Source: Streptococcus pneumoniae (GTDB lineage Bacteria > Bacillota > Bacilli > Lactobacillales > Streptococcaceae). Taken from it: DNA of 64,000 nt. Position 1 is the first letter of the stretch. Every line of letters begins with the position of its first letter. The stretch spans positions 558,001 through 622,000 of the forward strand of contig JBFDTN010000001.1 in assembly GCA_040719455.1 (NCBI GenBank), read 5' to 3'. The translations under genes and the position numbers were made by a program. The notes under the pieces are model-generated. The model ran no database searches. It was not told the DNA's origin and worked only from the letters and a program-made list of their open reading frames with translations. Below are positions 46,534 through 56,100 of the stretch, in pieces.

Positions 46534-46840
46534 AGGAGGAAACTCCTTTCTCAAAAGTAGAGAAGCTCCTATCCCTTGACTGCTCTTCCCTTTCACAAAC
46601 GAGTCGCTTATCCAAGTATAAGTTTACGTGCTCTTAGTCACAGTTAGTTGTGCTTGATAGGAAGAACCACACCTATAATTATTCGAGGTAGTAGCTGAAC
46701 TACTCACTTACTCTCCTCCCCGTGATTTGTAGTAGTGATAGGGCTTCTCACTGTTATTATAGACAAAAATAAAGAGCGTAGCACTTTTTCATTCAGTGTT
46801 GTGCCTTGAGTGAAACGAAAGGAATGAATTATAATTATGG
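46534..46840 (-). ncRNA. Candidate bridge RNA region of IS110 copy B
   Basis: Same non-coding end as in copy A. Confidence 0.4.
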
Positions 46841-48972
46841 AGAAGCTTAAATATATTATTGAAGACAGTACAATCGCAGAGCTTTTAGGGGTTCAAAACT
46901 TTTCCACCGATGAAGCAGCTGTATTGGAATTAGTGAAAAATGCATACGATGCTAATGCTTTGAATGTGACATTGGAGTTCAGAGATAAAACATTAAAAAT
47001 ATCAGATGATGGTGACGGTATGACTTTAAATGATATAAAAGACCATTGGATGCATATAGGAAAAAGTAACAAAGGTTATGATTTTATCGATTCAAATAAT
47101 AATGTAAGAGTTCAGGCTGGTTCAAAAGGAGTAGGACGGTTTGCCTTATCAAGATTAGGGAAGAGTATAACGTTATATAGTAAAAAAGATCAAGAAGATG
47201 GTTTAGTTTGGGAAACAGATTGGAATGAATCGACATTAGATTTGGACTATAGTATAAAATGTAAGGGGACTTGTATTCTGATAAACAGTCTTAGAGAAAA
47301 ATGGACGATCAACAGGATTAAAAAATTAAATACATACCTTGAAAAAACATATAACGATAGGGCTATGAAGATTCGAATTATAGCTAATGAATATGATGAA
47401 CTTGTAAATTTGCATTTCCCAAAGCCTGAACCAGGTAAAAACTGTAGATCGCATATTATGTTGCAATATAATGGTAAAGAATTATCTGTATCAGTTTTTT
47501 CAAATGAATTTGCTGATGAAGCAAAAAAGTATTGTTCCAATATAGACTTAAATTTTCATAATAACAAAGTGAATATTATTAATGAATTTGGTGGAGATGG
47601 ATTTGAAGATATAAAGGGAAATGATTTGATTTATTTATTGAAGAAACTTGGTAAATTTTCTGCAAATCTATTTTTTAATCTGAATGTAACAAATTATGAT
47701 AAAGAAAAATTTTTATATAAGTATCTAAGTACTCCTGAAAGTATTGAAAGTGGAGTGATATTATATAGAAATGCTTTTAGTATATCTTCATTTGAAGGAG
47801 AAAAAGATTGGTTAGGGTTAGGGAAAAGATCGAGAAAATCACCAGCAGCAGCATCTCATCCAACAGGATCTTGGAGAGTAAGAGAAAATCAATTATCAGG
47901 GTATATATTAATTGATAAGCAAGAAAATGAAGTATTGCAAGATCTTATGAATAGACAGGGAATAGATGAGAATATATACTATCGTTTATTTGTTCAAATC
48001 ATATTAGTAGGAATAAAGGAGTTTGAAAGATATAGACAAGGCATAGTTCGAGAAATAAATAAAAAAAACAAAACTGAAGAAGTACCTATAGAAAAAATAT
48101 CTGATAAAATTGTAAAAAATCCAAAAAACTTAGACAGGTTAAATGCTAATGATAAAAAGAAACTTGTTGATGAAATTAGATTGTTTAAACAAGATAGTAA
48201 GAAATTTGAGAAAGAAAAATCAGATGTAGAAGCAAGATATAAATATGATGTTAGAATTCTAAATACTTTAGCTACATCAGGACTAAAAGCTACCTCTGTA
48301 GCACATGAGATAAATAATGATAGAAATCAAATGGAACCATCATATAATTATATTGTTGAAGCTTTAAAAAAATATAATGTATGGGAGATTATTAATAGAG
48401 CAGAGAATAGAAAAATTGCATGTGAAGATATACCTAACCTATTAAAAAGTAATCATGAAGCGGTTAAAAAAATACTTAGATTTATTGATGCTATTTTGGA
48501 AAAGGTAGAGAAAAAACAGTTTTTCGCAGAATATTTAAACGTAAAAGAAATTATAGATCAAATATCAGAAAACTGGGAAAAAGACTATGCCTGGCTTAAG
48601 ATAGATACAGATATAGATGATGAAGTAAAATTTAAGATATCAAAAGATACATTCTATACTATATTCGATAATTTAATATTAAATAGTGTTCAACAAAATA
48701 GCCAAATTAATGAATTAAGAATTAAAATTTCAGTAAGCAGGAATAATGAAAAACTGAAAATATCATATTCAGATAACGGAAAAGGTCTTTCAAAGAAATA
48801 TTTAGATAATCCTAGGATTATTTTAGAGCCACATGAAACAAATCGAGCAAATGGGCATGGTCTTGGAATGTGGATAATTAGCAATACGATTAATTTACAA
48901 AAAGGCGAAATACTTGAAATCTTTGGTAAAAATGGTTTTGAATTTATTTTTGAAATGGAGGAAACTATTTAA
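46837..48972 (+). CDS. MORC-like GHKL ATPase fused to a histidine-kinase-like domain
   Basis: 711 residues. N-terminal GHKL ATPase of the MORC/Hsp90/MutL kind: N-box ELVKNAYDA (about 30-38), G1 SDDGDGM (about 55-61), HIGKSNK and G2 GSKGVGRFALSRLG. After a middle transducer-like domain and a coiled-coil stretch (about 430-470) comes a second ATPase of histidine-kinase type: H-box TSVAHEINND (His about 488), N-box FDNLILNSVQQ (about 610), G1 SDNGKGLS, G2 GHGLGMWI. No membrane segment or sensor domain. Its start codon ATGG abuts the IS110 end, so the native SD is displaced. The next gene encodes a receiver-like protein. Confidence 0.8.
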   Translation: MEKLKYIIEDSTIAELLGVQNFSTDEAAVLELVKNAYDANALNVTLEFRDKTLKISDDGDGMTLNDIKDHWMHIGKSNKGYDFIDSNNNVRVQAGSKGVGRFALSRLGKSITLYSKKDQEDGLVWETDWNESTLDLDYSIKCKGTCILINSLREKWTINRIKKLNTYLEKTYNDRAMKIRIIANEYDELVNLHFPKPEPGKNCRSHIMLQYNGKELSVSVFSNEFADEAKKYCSNIDLNFHNNKVNIINEFGGDGFEDIKGNDLIYLLKKLGKFSANLFFNLNVTNYDKEKFLYKYLSTPESIESGVILYRNAFSISSFEGEKDWLGLGKRSRKSPAAASHPTGSWRVRENQLSGYILIDKQENEVLQDLMNRQGIDENIYYRLFVQIILVGIKEFERYRQGIVREINKKNKTEEVPIEKISDKIVKNPKNLDRLNANDKKKLVDEIRLFKQDSKKFEKEKSDVEARYKYDVRILNTLATSGLKATSVAHEINNDRNQMEPSYNYIVEALKKYNVWEIINRAENRKIACEDIPNLLKSNHEAVKKILRFIDAILEKVEKKQFFAEYLNVKEIIDQISENWEKDYAWLKIDTDIDDEVKFKISKDTFYTIFDNLILNSVQQNSQINELRIKISVSRNNEKLKISYSDNGKGLSKKYLDNPRIILEPHETNRANGHGLGMWIISNTINLQKGEILEIFGKNGFEFIFEMEETI

Positions 48973-48973
48973 A

Positions 48974-49570
48974 ATGGAACAAATAGTTATGCTTTATGTA
49001 GATGATAAAATTGATTTATATGTCTCACAGTATCTAAGCTCATATTCAAGAGATAATCCCCATTACGAATATTTTGAACTTAGATTTGAAAGTGAAGATT
49101 CTTATGAGACTCTGCTTGAAGCGGAAGTGGTTCAAAAAGCAGATATATTATTTTTAGATTCAATGCTCTTTGAAAATCAAAATGTAGGCAATAACAAAAT
49201 TTCTGGTGAAGAATTAGGATTTATAATTAAGAAAATTTTCCCTTTTAAGGAAATAATAGTTATTACCCAATTTCAAGAAAAAATGGAATATAGTACTTTA
49301 AAAAAATATAATTCGAATACATATGCTTGTGATTCAAATTCATTTTTTAAAAACAATTGGGAAAAAGAAATAGTTAATGCTACAGAACATATTGTTTTGA
49401 ATAGAAATATTTTTAAAAATATTTCTTCGAAAAAATACGTTGAAAAATATCTATTTGAAAATATAGAAAATTCGATAAATGGAATATCTAATTATGATAA
49501 TTTAACAAAGGCAGATATAAATAATCTTATTAACACTTTTGAAGAAATGAGAAAATTATATGAAGGATGA
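48974..49570 (+). CDS. Receiver-like (REC) protein, partner of the MORC-kinase
   Basis: 198 residues from the ATG at 48974, 1 bp after the preceding stop, SD GGAGG. The N-terminal 120 residues look like a response-regulator receiver: acidic pair in YVDDK (10-11), phosphoacceptor-like D62 in ILFLDSML and a Thr in IVITQF (98). The conserved Lys near the end of the fold is not clear. The C-terminal 75 residues are helical and contain no DNA-binding motif I can identify. It probably relays phosphorylation or conformational signals from the kinase domain to the nuclease encoded next. Confidence 0.65.
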   Translation: MEQIVMLYVDDKIDLYVSQYLSSYSRDNPHYEYFELRFESEDSYETLLEAEVVQKADILFLDSMLFENQNVGNNKISGEELGFIIKKIFPFKEIIVITQFQEKMEYSTLKKYNSNTYACDSNSFFKNNWEKEIVNATEHIVLNRNIFKNISSKKYVEKYLFENIENSINGISNYDNLTKADINNLINTFEEMRKLYEG

Positions 49571-50186
49571 TTATAGAAATACAAGATATTGCGTTTCTAA
49601 TAATAATATTGTTTCTGATAAAAACGCTTTAGAAAATAAAATAAAAAGTGAACATCGTAGAGCTAAAATAATATATAATCAAATAAATAAAAAAGACAGC
49701 GAATATAATAAGATATTTAGGAATATATATAATAACAAATGTGCTTATTGTGGTATTACAACAGATGTGATAAGTTCTGAATTATTTGAAATAGATCATT
49801 TTGTTTGTGAAGCATCATTTAATGGAGATTCTATAAACGCTGGTAAAATAAATAATTTGGTTCTTGCATGTAAAAAATGTAACAGGGCAAAGAAAGATTT
49901 TATATGGGATAAAGGATACTCTTCGAAATTTAATACTGATGATAAAAGTATAACAAAACTATTTTATAGAGATAAAGACTACTACATCAGAATAGAGAAA
50001 AAATTTACTACCGATACTACTATTTGTAACTTCCATAGAAAATTGAAATTGTATGAAGAAATTAGAAGATTGGATTTCTTACTCATGAATATGCATGGGT
50101 TCTATAACAAATATTTTACTAATATTAATTCTGACAAAATATCAAAATGCATAGTTCTTTTACAACAAAAAAGAAATAAGCTGTAA
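49560..50186 (+). CDS. HNH endonuclease
   Basis: 208 residues, overlapping the receiver gene by 11 bp. The central HNH has zinc pairs C61-x2-C64 and C104-x2-C107, the catalytic IDH (His80), NNL (98-99) and CNRAKKDF. This is the likely DNA-cutting effector of the operon. Flanking helices may bind the receiver protein or DNA. No separate recognition domain is visible. Confidence 0.8.
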   Translation: MKDDYRNTRYCVSNNNIVSDKNALENKIKSEHRRAKIIYNQINKKDSEYNKIFRNIYNNKCAYCGITTDVISSELFEIDHFVCEASFNGDSINAGKINNLVLACKKCNRAKKDFIWDKGYSSKFNTDDKSITKLFYRDKDYYIRIEKKFTTDTTICNFHRKLKLYEEIRRLDFLLMNMHGFYNKYFTNINSDKISKCIVLLQQKRNKL

Positions 50187-50305
50187 TATATATCTGTAAT
50201 GGATAATTTGTTGTACCACATACGAGATAGGATCAATTACATATTTTTAATTGTTTGTTCTGATCCAAAAATATGAGGTTAAAATGCGTAAAAATTGTTT
50301 TTAAG

Positions 50306-50331
50306 AAAAATTATTTTTGATATAATCAAAT
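50306..50331 (+). promoter_or_regulatory. Promoter of the Panacea toxin-antitoxin pair
   Basis: An extended -10, TGA-TATAAT, about 35 bp upstream of the gene; the -35 region is T-rich without a clear hexamer. Confidence 0.45.
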
Positions 50332-50358
50332 TGAAGGTAATTTAAAGGAGGAAATAAA

Positions 50359-50811
50359 ATGAAAGTATACACTATTGAACAAGTTTCAGATTGGTTTTTA
50401 TTTCAATCAAGCATGACACCCAAGAAACTTCAAAAATTATCTTATTATTTTGAGGCTTGGGGAAATGCTCTATTCAATATTTCTTTGATCTATGATACTA
50501 AGTTTGAAGCATGGGTGCACGGTCCTGTTTCTCCAGAGTTGTATCAGAAGTATAGGGACTATGGATGGAATGAAATCGAGAAATTAGATAAGAATACTGA
50601 CTCAGAATTTGAAGAAAAATCATTATTTCTTTTACAATCTGTTTGGGAAACCTATGGTGATAAATCTGCAAATGAATTGGAAGCTCTTACACATGGTGAA
50701 ATGCCTTGGATAAAAGCAAGAGGGAGTCTTGCAGATAATGATTCTTGTAATACTGTAATCAGCGAAAAGGACATGAGAGAGTTCTACCTGTCTATCTACT
50801 CAGGTGATTAG
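50359..50811 (+). CDS. Panacea-domain (DUF4065/SocA-like) antitoxin
   Basis: 150 residues, SD AAAGGAGG. The DUF4065 signature is clear: MTPKKLQKLSYYFEAWGNAL, FEAWVHGPVSPELYQKY and the C-terminal GEMPWIKARG. Panacea domains are antitoxins that pair with many unrelated toxins. The gene lies 12 bp before a small gene of unknown fold, the expected toxin position. Confidence 0.85.
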   Translation: MKVYTIEQVSDWFLFQSSMTPKKLQKLSYYFEAWGNALFNISLIYDTKFEAWVHGPVSPELYQKYRDYGWNEIEKLDKNTDSEFEEKSLFLLQSVWETYGDKSANELEALTHGEMPWIKARGSLADNDSCNTVISEKDMREFYLSIYSGD

Positions 50812-50823
50812 AAAAGAGATAGA

Positions 50824-51246
50824 ATGGGAAAAAATTTAACAAAAGTGACCTCTGTAAAAAGTCAACCTAATAGGTTAACCGATAGAAACTCTGCAGTGAG
50901 TCAACCTAACAAATTAACTGATGATAAAAATACTAATAAAGAATTCAAAATTTCTATTTGTGAGCAGTTAGATAATGGATATTCTTTTAAAAATTTGACA
51001 AAAGAATCATTAAAAAATTTACACACATTTATTGATGAAACAGTTGGAAAAAATCTGACCATCTCTAAAACTGAAAAGTTATATTTGAGAACAAAAGGAG
51101 AAGTAAAACAGACAATAGCAGGGAGAGAAGTCATACATTTTGGGAAAGATATGAAAGCTTTTCGAATCTTCGGCTACTACAATAACGACGGTTATTTTAA
51201 TATTACACGAATCGATTTTAAACATAACACCAATAAAAGTAGCTAA
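50824..51246 (+). CDS. Putative toxin partner of the Panacea antitoxin
   Basis: 140 residues. The N-terminal 45 residues are polar, with a repeated SQPN-LTD motif, and probably disordered. The rest (about 50-135) is a compact alpha/beta domain ending FRIFGYYNNDGYFNITRIDFKHN, which faintly recalls RelE-like RNases. I do not recognise a family; function is inferred from position. Confidence 0.45.
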   Translation: MGKNLTKVTSVKSQPNRLTDRNSAVSQPNKLTDDKNTNKEFKISICEQLDNGYSFKNLTKESLKNLHTFIDETVGKNLTISKTEKLYLRTKGEVKQTIAGREVIHFGKDMKAFRIFGYYNNDGYFNITRIDFKHNTNKSS

Positions 51247-51652
51247 GTATTTAAAACGCGGTATATTATGAGTAAAGTCATACTAGAAAGCATCTAAATA
51301 ATTACTAAAATGGCAAACAGGAGATATAAAAGGTTTCCTATAGAAGTATTGGAAAATCTAATGAAGAACTCAATAATTTAGACCATTGTCAATTATAGTG
51401 AGTCATTAACAAACTCATAGGTACGCGGCTATGTTTTTAGTAACTATTTTGGACAAAGAGCGTTACAAATATTCTTTTGGTAGGAGTTGGAGTGGTAAAT
51501 GATTTAAGAATACAGAATTGTATCTCCCTAAAACATCACTTAGAGAAATAGATTGGGTTTCCATATAAGAATATGAAAAACTTCTACATCCCGGCAATTT
51601 AATATAATAATATAAAAAGATGATTTCCGTTTGGAAGTCGCCTTTTTATATT
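51247..51652. other. Non-coding AT-rich spacer
   Basis: Apart from the terminator-like hairpin at its end I see only short broken frames, possibly remnants of an older gene. Confidence 0.5.
51614..51650 (+). terminator. Hairpin before the IS1381-like element
   Basis: AAAAAGATGATTTCC pairs with GGAAGTCGCCTTTTT through wobbles, then T-rich. Confidence 0.55.
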
Positions 51653-52522
51653 AGACTTGTTCGGAAACTATCCTATTTCATAATTAATAATCCCACAAAT
51701 CAGCTCAGCTCTTAGTTCAAAACGTTTCCTACGATTCCGATAAGGCAGAGCCATGATTTGAAAGGTTTTAAATTTGGCGTTAAAATGTTCAACTGCAATA
51801 CGTATTGTTGCCATTTCTCGATTTAATTGTTTATCTTCCTCTGTTAAGGGGTGATGTTTAGAACGTTTAGCAGGAATAAAGCTATTCTCGTGAAAATTTA
51901 GAATACCTAAATAGCCTAAATCTACAAAAACAAGGGTACTTTTCGGTAAGCTATCACCAATACTTGCCTTAAATAGATTAAAGTCATGCGTATGACCATC
52001 TGCGAACGCTAAATGACAAACACGATGAGTTGCTAAATCAAGCATAATCTGTGTCTTTATCGTATGTCTTTTCTTTTTACCAGAATAATTCCTGCTTTGG
52101 TTTTTTTAGGACGTTGAATAGGGCTTTCAGTGACATCAATGGCAACTGCGGCACTTGGTGCTTCCAAATTGTCTAAGTCAAAAAGACCTGAAGAGCCAAG
52201 TGTATCCTCTACCCATGTGATTGTTTCACTGACAGTTGTTACACCTATCCCAAAATCAAAAGCTAATAATCGCTGTGTAGGATAATAACGCAAGTAGCGC
52301 AATGTCAGGATGAGTTGCTCTTCCATGCTTAAAAGGCGCGGGCGGCCTCCCTTTCGGTGTTGCTCTTGATAGGCTGTTTTTAGGCACGTAACCATTCGCT
52401 GAAAGGTTTCTTTTTTCACTCCTATTAACAATTTGAAGTTTTCTGAGTTTAACTTTAACGCTTTGCCGTATGCTGTTTCCATACTTTTAGTATACCATTA
52501 ATAGTAGTTTTCGAACAAGTCT
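51653..52522 (-). mobile_element. IS5-family element, IS1381-like
   Basis: 870 bp with near-perfect terminal inverted repeats (AGACTTGTTCGGAAACTA; AGACTTGTTCGAAAACTA from the right) and a 3-bp target duplication ATT on each side. Confidence 0.85.
51668..52482 (-). CDS. IS1381-like transposase in two frames
   Basis: Upstream frame 52482-52057 (141 residues; HTH and first catalytic Asp in AIDVTESPIQRP), downstream frame to 51668 (Asp in VFVDLGYLG, Glu in RIAVEHFNAKFK). A -1 slip at an A7 run (about 52102-52108) joins them. IS1381 of pneumococcus is likewise split into two ORFs, so this may be programmed rather than decay. Confidence 0.85.
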
Positions 52523-52614
52523 ATTATCGAACATGCTACATATTGTGGTCAGTGCGAACTGATATATAATTCCCCAAATTTATAAAGCTTGTAAATCCAC
52601 TTAAACTATTGAAA

Positions 52615-52950
52615 TTAGTTCTCTATTTTAACAATTTCTTCAAACAGTCGAAGATATTGTTTTTGCTTTTCTTGTGGCATCATTTGCAATCGATTATGGA
52701 ATTTCTCGAACAAGGGATCTGAAATTGTTGTATGTTCTTGATTACTTTGAAAAAAGCTACTCATAGTGAGTCCAAAGGCCTCTACAATTTTTTCAAGTGT
52801 GTTGACCTTGATATTTGACCGCTCCCCTCGCTCAATTTTTGCGATAGATGAGACATCCATGCCAGCCGTTTCCGCTAATTGTTCCTGAGTAAGATTAAAT
52901 TCTTTTCGTAAAGTTTGAATCCTTTTTGCGACATATTGATCTAGAGCCAT
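52615..52950 (-). CDS. XRE-family regulator divergent from the surface protein
   Basis: 111 residues, HTH_3 at about 13-45 (LTQEQLAETAGMDVSSIAKIERG) and a C-terminal helical tail (PQEKQKQYLRLFEEIV). It is separated from the surface-protein gene by 165 bp containing AAAGGAC repeats and a palindrome, so it probably controls that gene and itself. Confidence 0.8.
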   Translation of the reverse strand: MALDQYVAKRIQTLRKEFNLTQEQLAETAGMDVSSIAKIERGERSNIKVNTLEKIVEAFGLTMSSFFQSNQEHTTISDPLFEKFHNRLQMMPQEKQKQYLRLFEEIVKIEN

Positions 52951-52994
52951 AAGCTGTCCTCCTATTATTAAAGAATATAGGTTTTAAAGGACAG

Positions 52995-53052
52995 TTTAAA
53001 GGTACAAAAAGGACTTTTTGTCTATCCTTTTAAGGATAGATTGTGTTATAAT
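52995..53052 (+). promoter_or_regulatory. Operator/promoter of the SEC10/PgrA surface-protein gene
   Basis: AAAGGA repeats near 52985-53013 and a palindrome TCTATCCTT-TT-AAGGATAGA (53021-53040) cover the -35 region of an extended -10 promoter TGT-TATAAT (53044-53052). The XRE protein is the likely ligand. Confidence 0.6.
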
Positions 53053-53115
53053 GGTTGTGTAGTTTTTTAAGTGATTAAAAACGATCAGAAAATTACACAA
53101 ATGAGGTACACACAT

Positions 53116-56100
53116 ATGTCAACACACACAAACAAAACTATTCACACACATGGATCTATTCGTAAGCTGAAAGCTTATGGGGCGGTCGGAGTTCTTGCCA
53201 TTGGGATGATGGCAACGGTTGGGACTGTTCAAGTCAAGGCAGATGAAGCAGGAAACGCTCCTGCCCTTGTTGCTACCACAACGAATGAAGTGACAGAGGC
53301 TCAGGTTGATCAGGCGAAAGAGCAAGTCGTTGCTGCTGAACAAACCCTTAATCAAGCACAAAGTAACCTTGCAACAGCAGAACAAGCCGTCCCTGCAGTG
53401 GAAGCTCAGTACAACACGGCAGCCCAAGCAGTGGAAACGAAACAAGCTGAAGTAAAAAGTGCTCAAAACGAAGTCAATCAGACGCCTGTCGCTGAGGCAG
53501 AAAAGCAAGTTGAAACTACCAGTCAAACGGTTTCAACTAAAGAAGGCGAAATCAAAGAAAATCAAACAGCAGTCAGCACCCTTGAAAATGAAGTAGCTGC
53601 CTCTACCACAGCTGTGACAAATGCAGAAAAGCAAGTAACAAACGCCGAACAAGCTAAAGTGCAAGCTGATAAACAACTGGCTCAAGATGTGGCAGATGAA
53701 AAAGCGGCACAAGCTCAAGTCGCAACTAGCCAAGCAGAAGTGACTACGGCAACCGCTACTGTCGCAACGAAAGAACAAAAAGTGGCAACAGCCACTCAAG
53801 ATGTCACCGCAAAAGGAGCAGAAGTCAAAACTGCTGAAACCAAACTAGCCGAAGCAAAAGCAGCAGATGCCAAACGCCAACAAGCCATTGATGTAGTGCA
53901 AAACCAAGTCACCACTAGCCAAACACAAGTAACCAATGCTGAAAATCAGCTCAAAACGGCAAATAGCAACTTGACCACTGTTCAAAATGCCATTGCAACG
54001 GCTCAAGCAGATGTGGACAAGGCAAACTTGGCACTTGGTTCTATCTTTACGGTGCAGTTGTCTGACACCTATAAGGAAAATCTTACTAAGTTCTACGAAG
54101 CTCGCTATGTGACCAAGGACACTACCGAGATGAATCGTATTTGGAAGGTACTTGAGGCTGAGTCAGACCGTTTATTAGAAGAAAGCATCAATGGAAAATA
54201 CTTACGTCATCTACGCGATTCTCTTAATGCTATCGAATCAAATCAACGAGTAGTCATTTCTAAGACAGCAAGTGGTTTGAATAGCTTGACGGAAGCAGAC
54301 CGATTAGAGTTAGCTCAATTTGCTCAAGTTATGATTAATGATGCACGATCACAAGTGGGGATTACGTCAAAAGCTCTCATCTCAACAGGATCTATGAAAA
54401 TTGCAGATATGGTCGCAAAAGAATACCTAGCAGATAACTGGGATTCTGAAAAAGGGCATGACATTCAGGGGCTTATTCGAGTAAAAGATCGGACAGGTCA
54501 AAAATTAGATGAGGACTTCTCACGTCAACCGCATACTTATTCAACCACTGATTACACAATGACTTCTTTGAAAGTTCAAGTGGCTTCATTTTTAGAAGGA
54601 ATGTTGCTAGATGACTATTCTTCATCTCAGCACTTTGGACATGCCATTTCCCTCTTGAATTTGGATTCTAAGTTCCGTGATGCTCGTAAAGGGGACCAAT
54701 ACTTTGGCTTATCTGGCTACACAGGCTCTAAAAACTCTGGCTACCTCTTGGAGTTCACAGATGGTCCTGCTAAACCAGAATATGCTGGCACTCCAATCGC
54801 AAACCCAATTTCTAAAGAAGCCTTGCAAGAAGCGGTTCGCACAGCAGAAGGAAAATTGGCTACGGCACAAAGCAAGCTAGCGCCTGCTGAGGCACTTGTC
54901 GCAACTGCTCAAAGTAAATTGCAATCTGCTCAATCTGACCTTCGCACAGCAGAACGCACCCTTGCAAACGCTAAGGCAGTCCCTGTTCAAACTCCAAAAG
55001 CCCAAGCAACTCTTGATACCGCAAAGGCGAATCTTGCAAGTGCTGAAGCTACATTGACAACTGCTCAAACAGAACTTGCCACTGCTAAGGCTGACTTGAC
55101 GAAAAAACAAGCAGCTCTTAATGAGGCTCAAAAGGCTCTTACCTTAGCACAAGCGGATGTGGCGACTAGCCAAGCAAATGTGGAGAGCAAGACCCAAGCC
55201 CTTACTACGGCGCAGGCACCCCTTGCTTCTGCCCAAAAGACAATGGCAGACAAGAAAGCAGCTCTTTCTGAGAAACAGACTGCTCTTACAACGGCTCAAA
55301 GAGAGTTGGCGAAAGCGCAAGATGCCTTGAAGGCTGCGAAAAACAATCTTGCAACAGCGAAAAGCAATGCCCAAAAACTAGCCAACCTTAAAGTGGAACT
55401 AGAGGCTCTTCAAAAAGAAGCAGAAACAGCGAAACAAACCTTGGATGCCGCTAAGGCACAAGTGGCTACTCTCACCAAAGAAAAGAACACAGCCCAAAGC
55501 AACTACGACAAGGCGGTCAACAACCTAAAAGTCCTAGAAGCTCAGTACAAGGCTTATCAAGACTACCTTGCAGCTAAAGCAGAAGCGGACCGCTTGGAAC
55601 AAGAACGTTTAGAAGCTGAACGCAAAGCAGAAGAAGCTCGTCAAAAAGCCGAACAAGATGCCAAAGCTAAAGAAGAGGCAGAGCGTCTCGCCGCAGAAGC
55701 AAAAGCCAAGGCGGAAGCAGAACGCCTAGCACGAGAACAGGCTGAAAAAGCTCGTATCGAGGCTGAGAAAAAAGCGAAGGAAGAAGCGGATCGTCTTGAA
55801 GCAGAGCGCCTTGCTAAAGAATTGGCAGAGAAAGAAGCTGCCGCTAAAGCGGAAGCAGAACGGATTGCTAAAGATCAGGCCGAAAAAGAAGCTGCTGCAA
55901 AAGCAGAAGCGGAACGTTTAGCACGTGAGAAAGCGGAACAAGAAGCAAAAGCCAAAGCCGAGGCAGAGCGTTTGGAGAAAGAACGTAAAGAAGCAGAGGA
56001 AAAGGCAAAAGCTGAAAAAGACGCGGCAGAAAAAGCCCGCTTAGAAGCAGAAGCTAAGGCCAAGGCTGAAGAAGAGGCGAAAGCGAAAGCAGAAGCCGAA

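Larger units (their letters stand above)
45213..46840 (-). mobile_element. IS110-family insertion sequence, copy B
   Basis: 1628 bp, same as copy A. It sits between the methylase stop/SD and the ATGG start of the MORC-kinase gene, again at the SD-start junction. Confidence 0.9.

Noticed and set aside
43765-50186. Classification of the methylase operon as type I restriction, BREX, DISARM or Detocs
   Set aside because: No HsdR/HsdS, PglZ, BrxC, DrmA/B or phosphorylase-like gene is present; the methylase, ATPase, receiver and HNH set matches none of these.
52981-53040. CRISPR-like repeats near the AAAGGAC motifs
   Set aside because: Only 6-7-bp motifs at irregular spacing and no cas genes; they fit an operator cluster.
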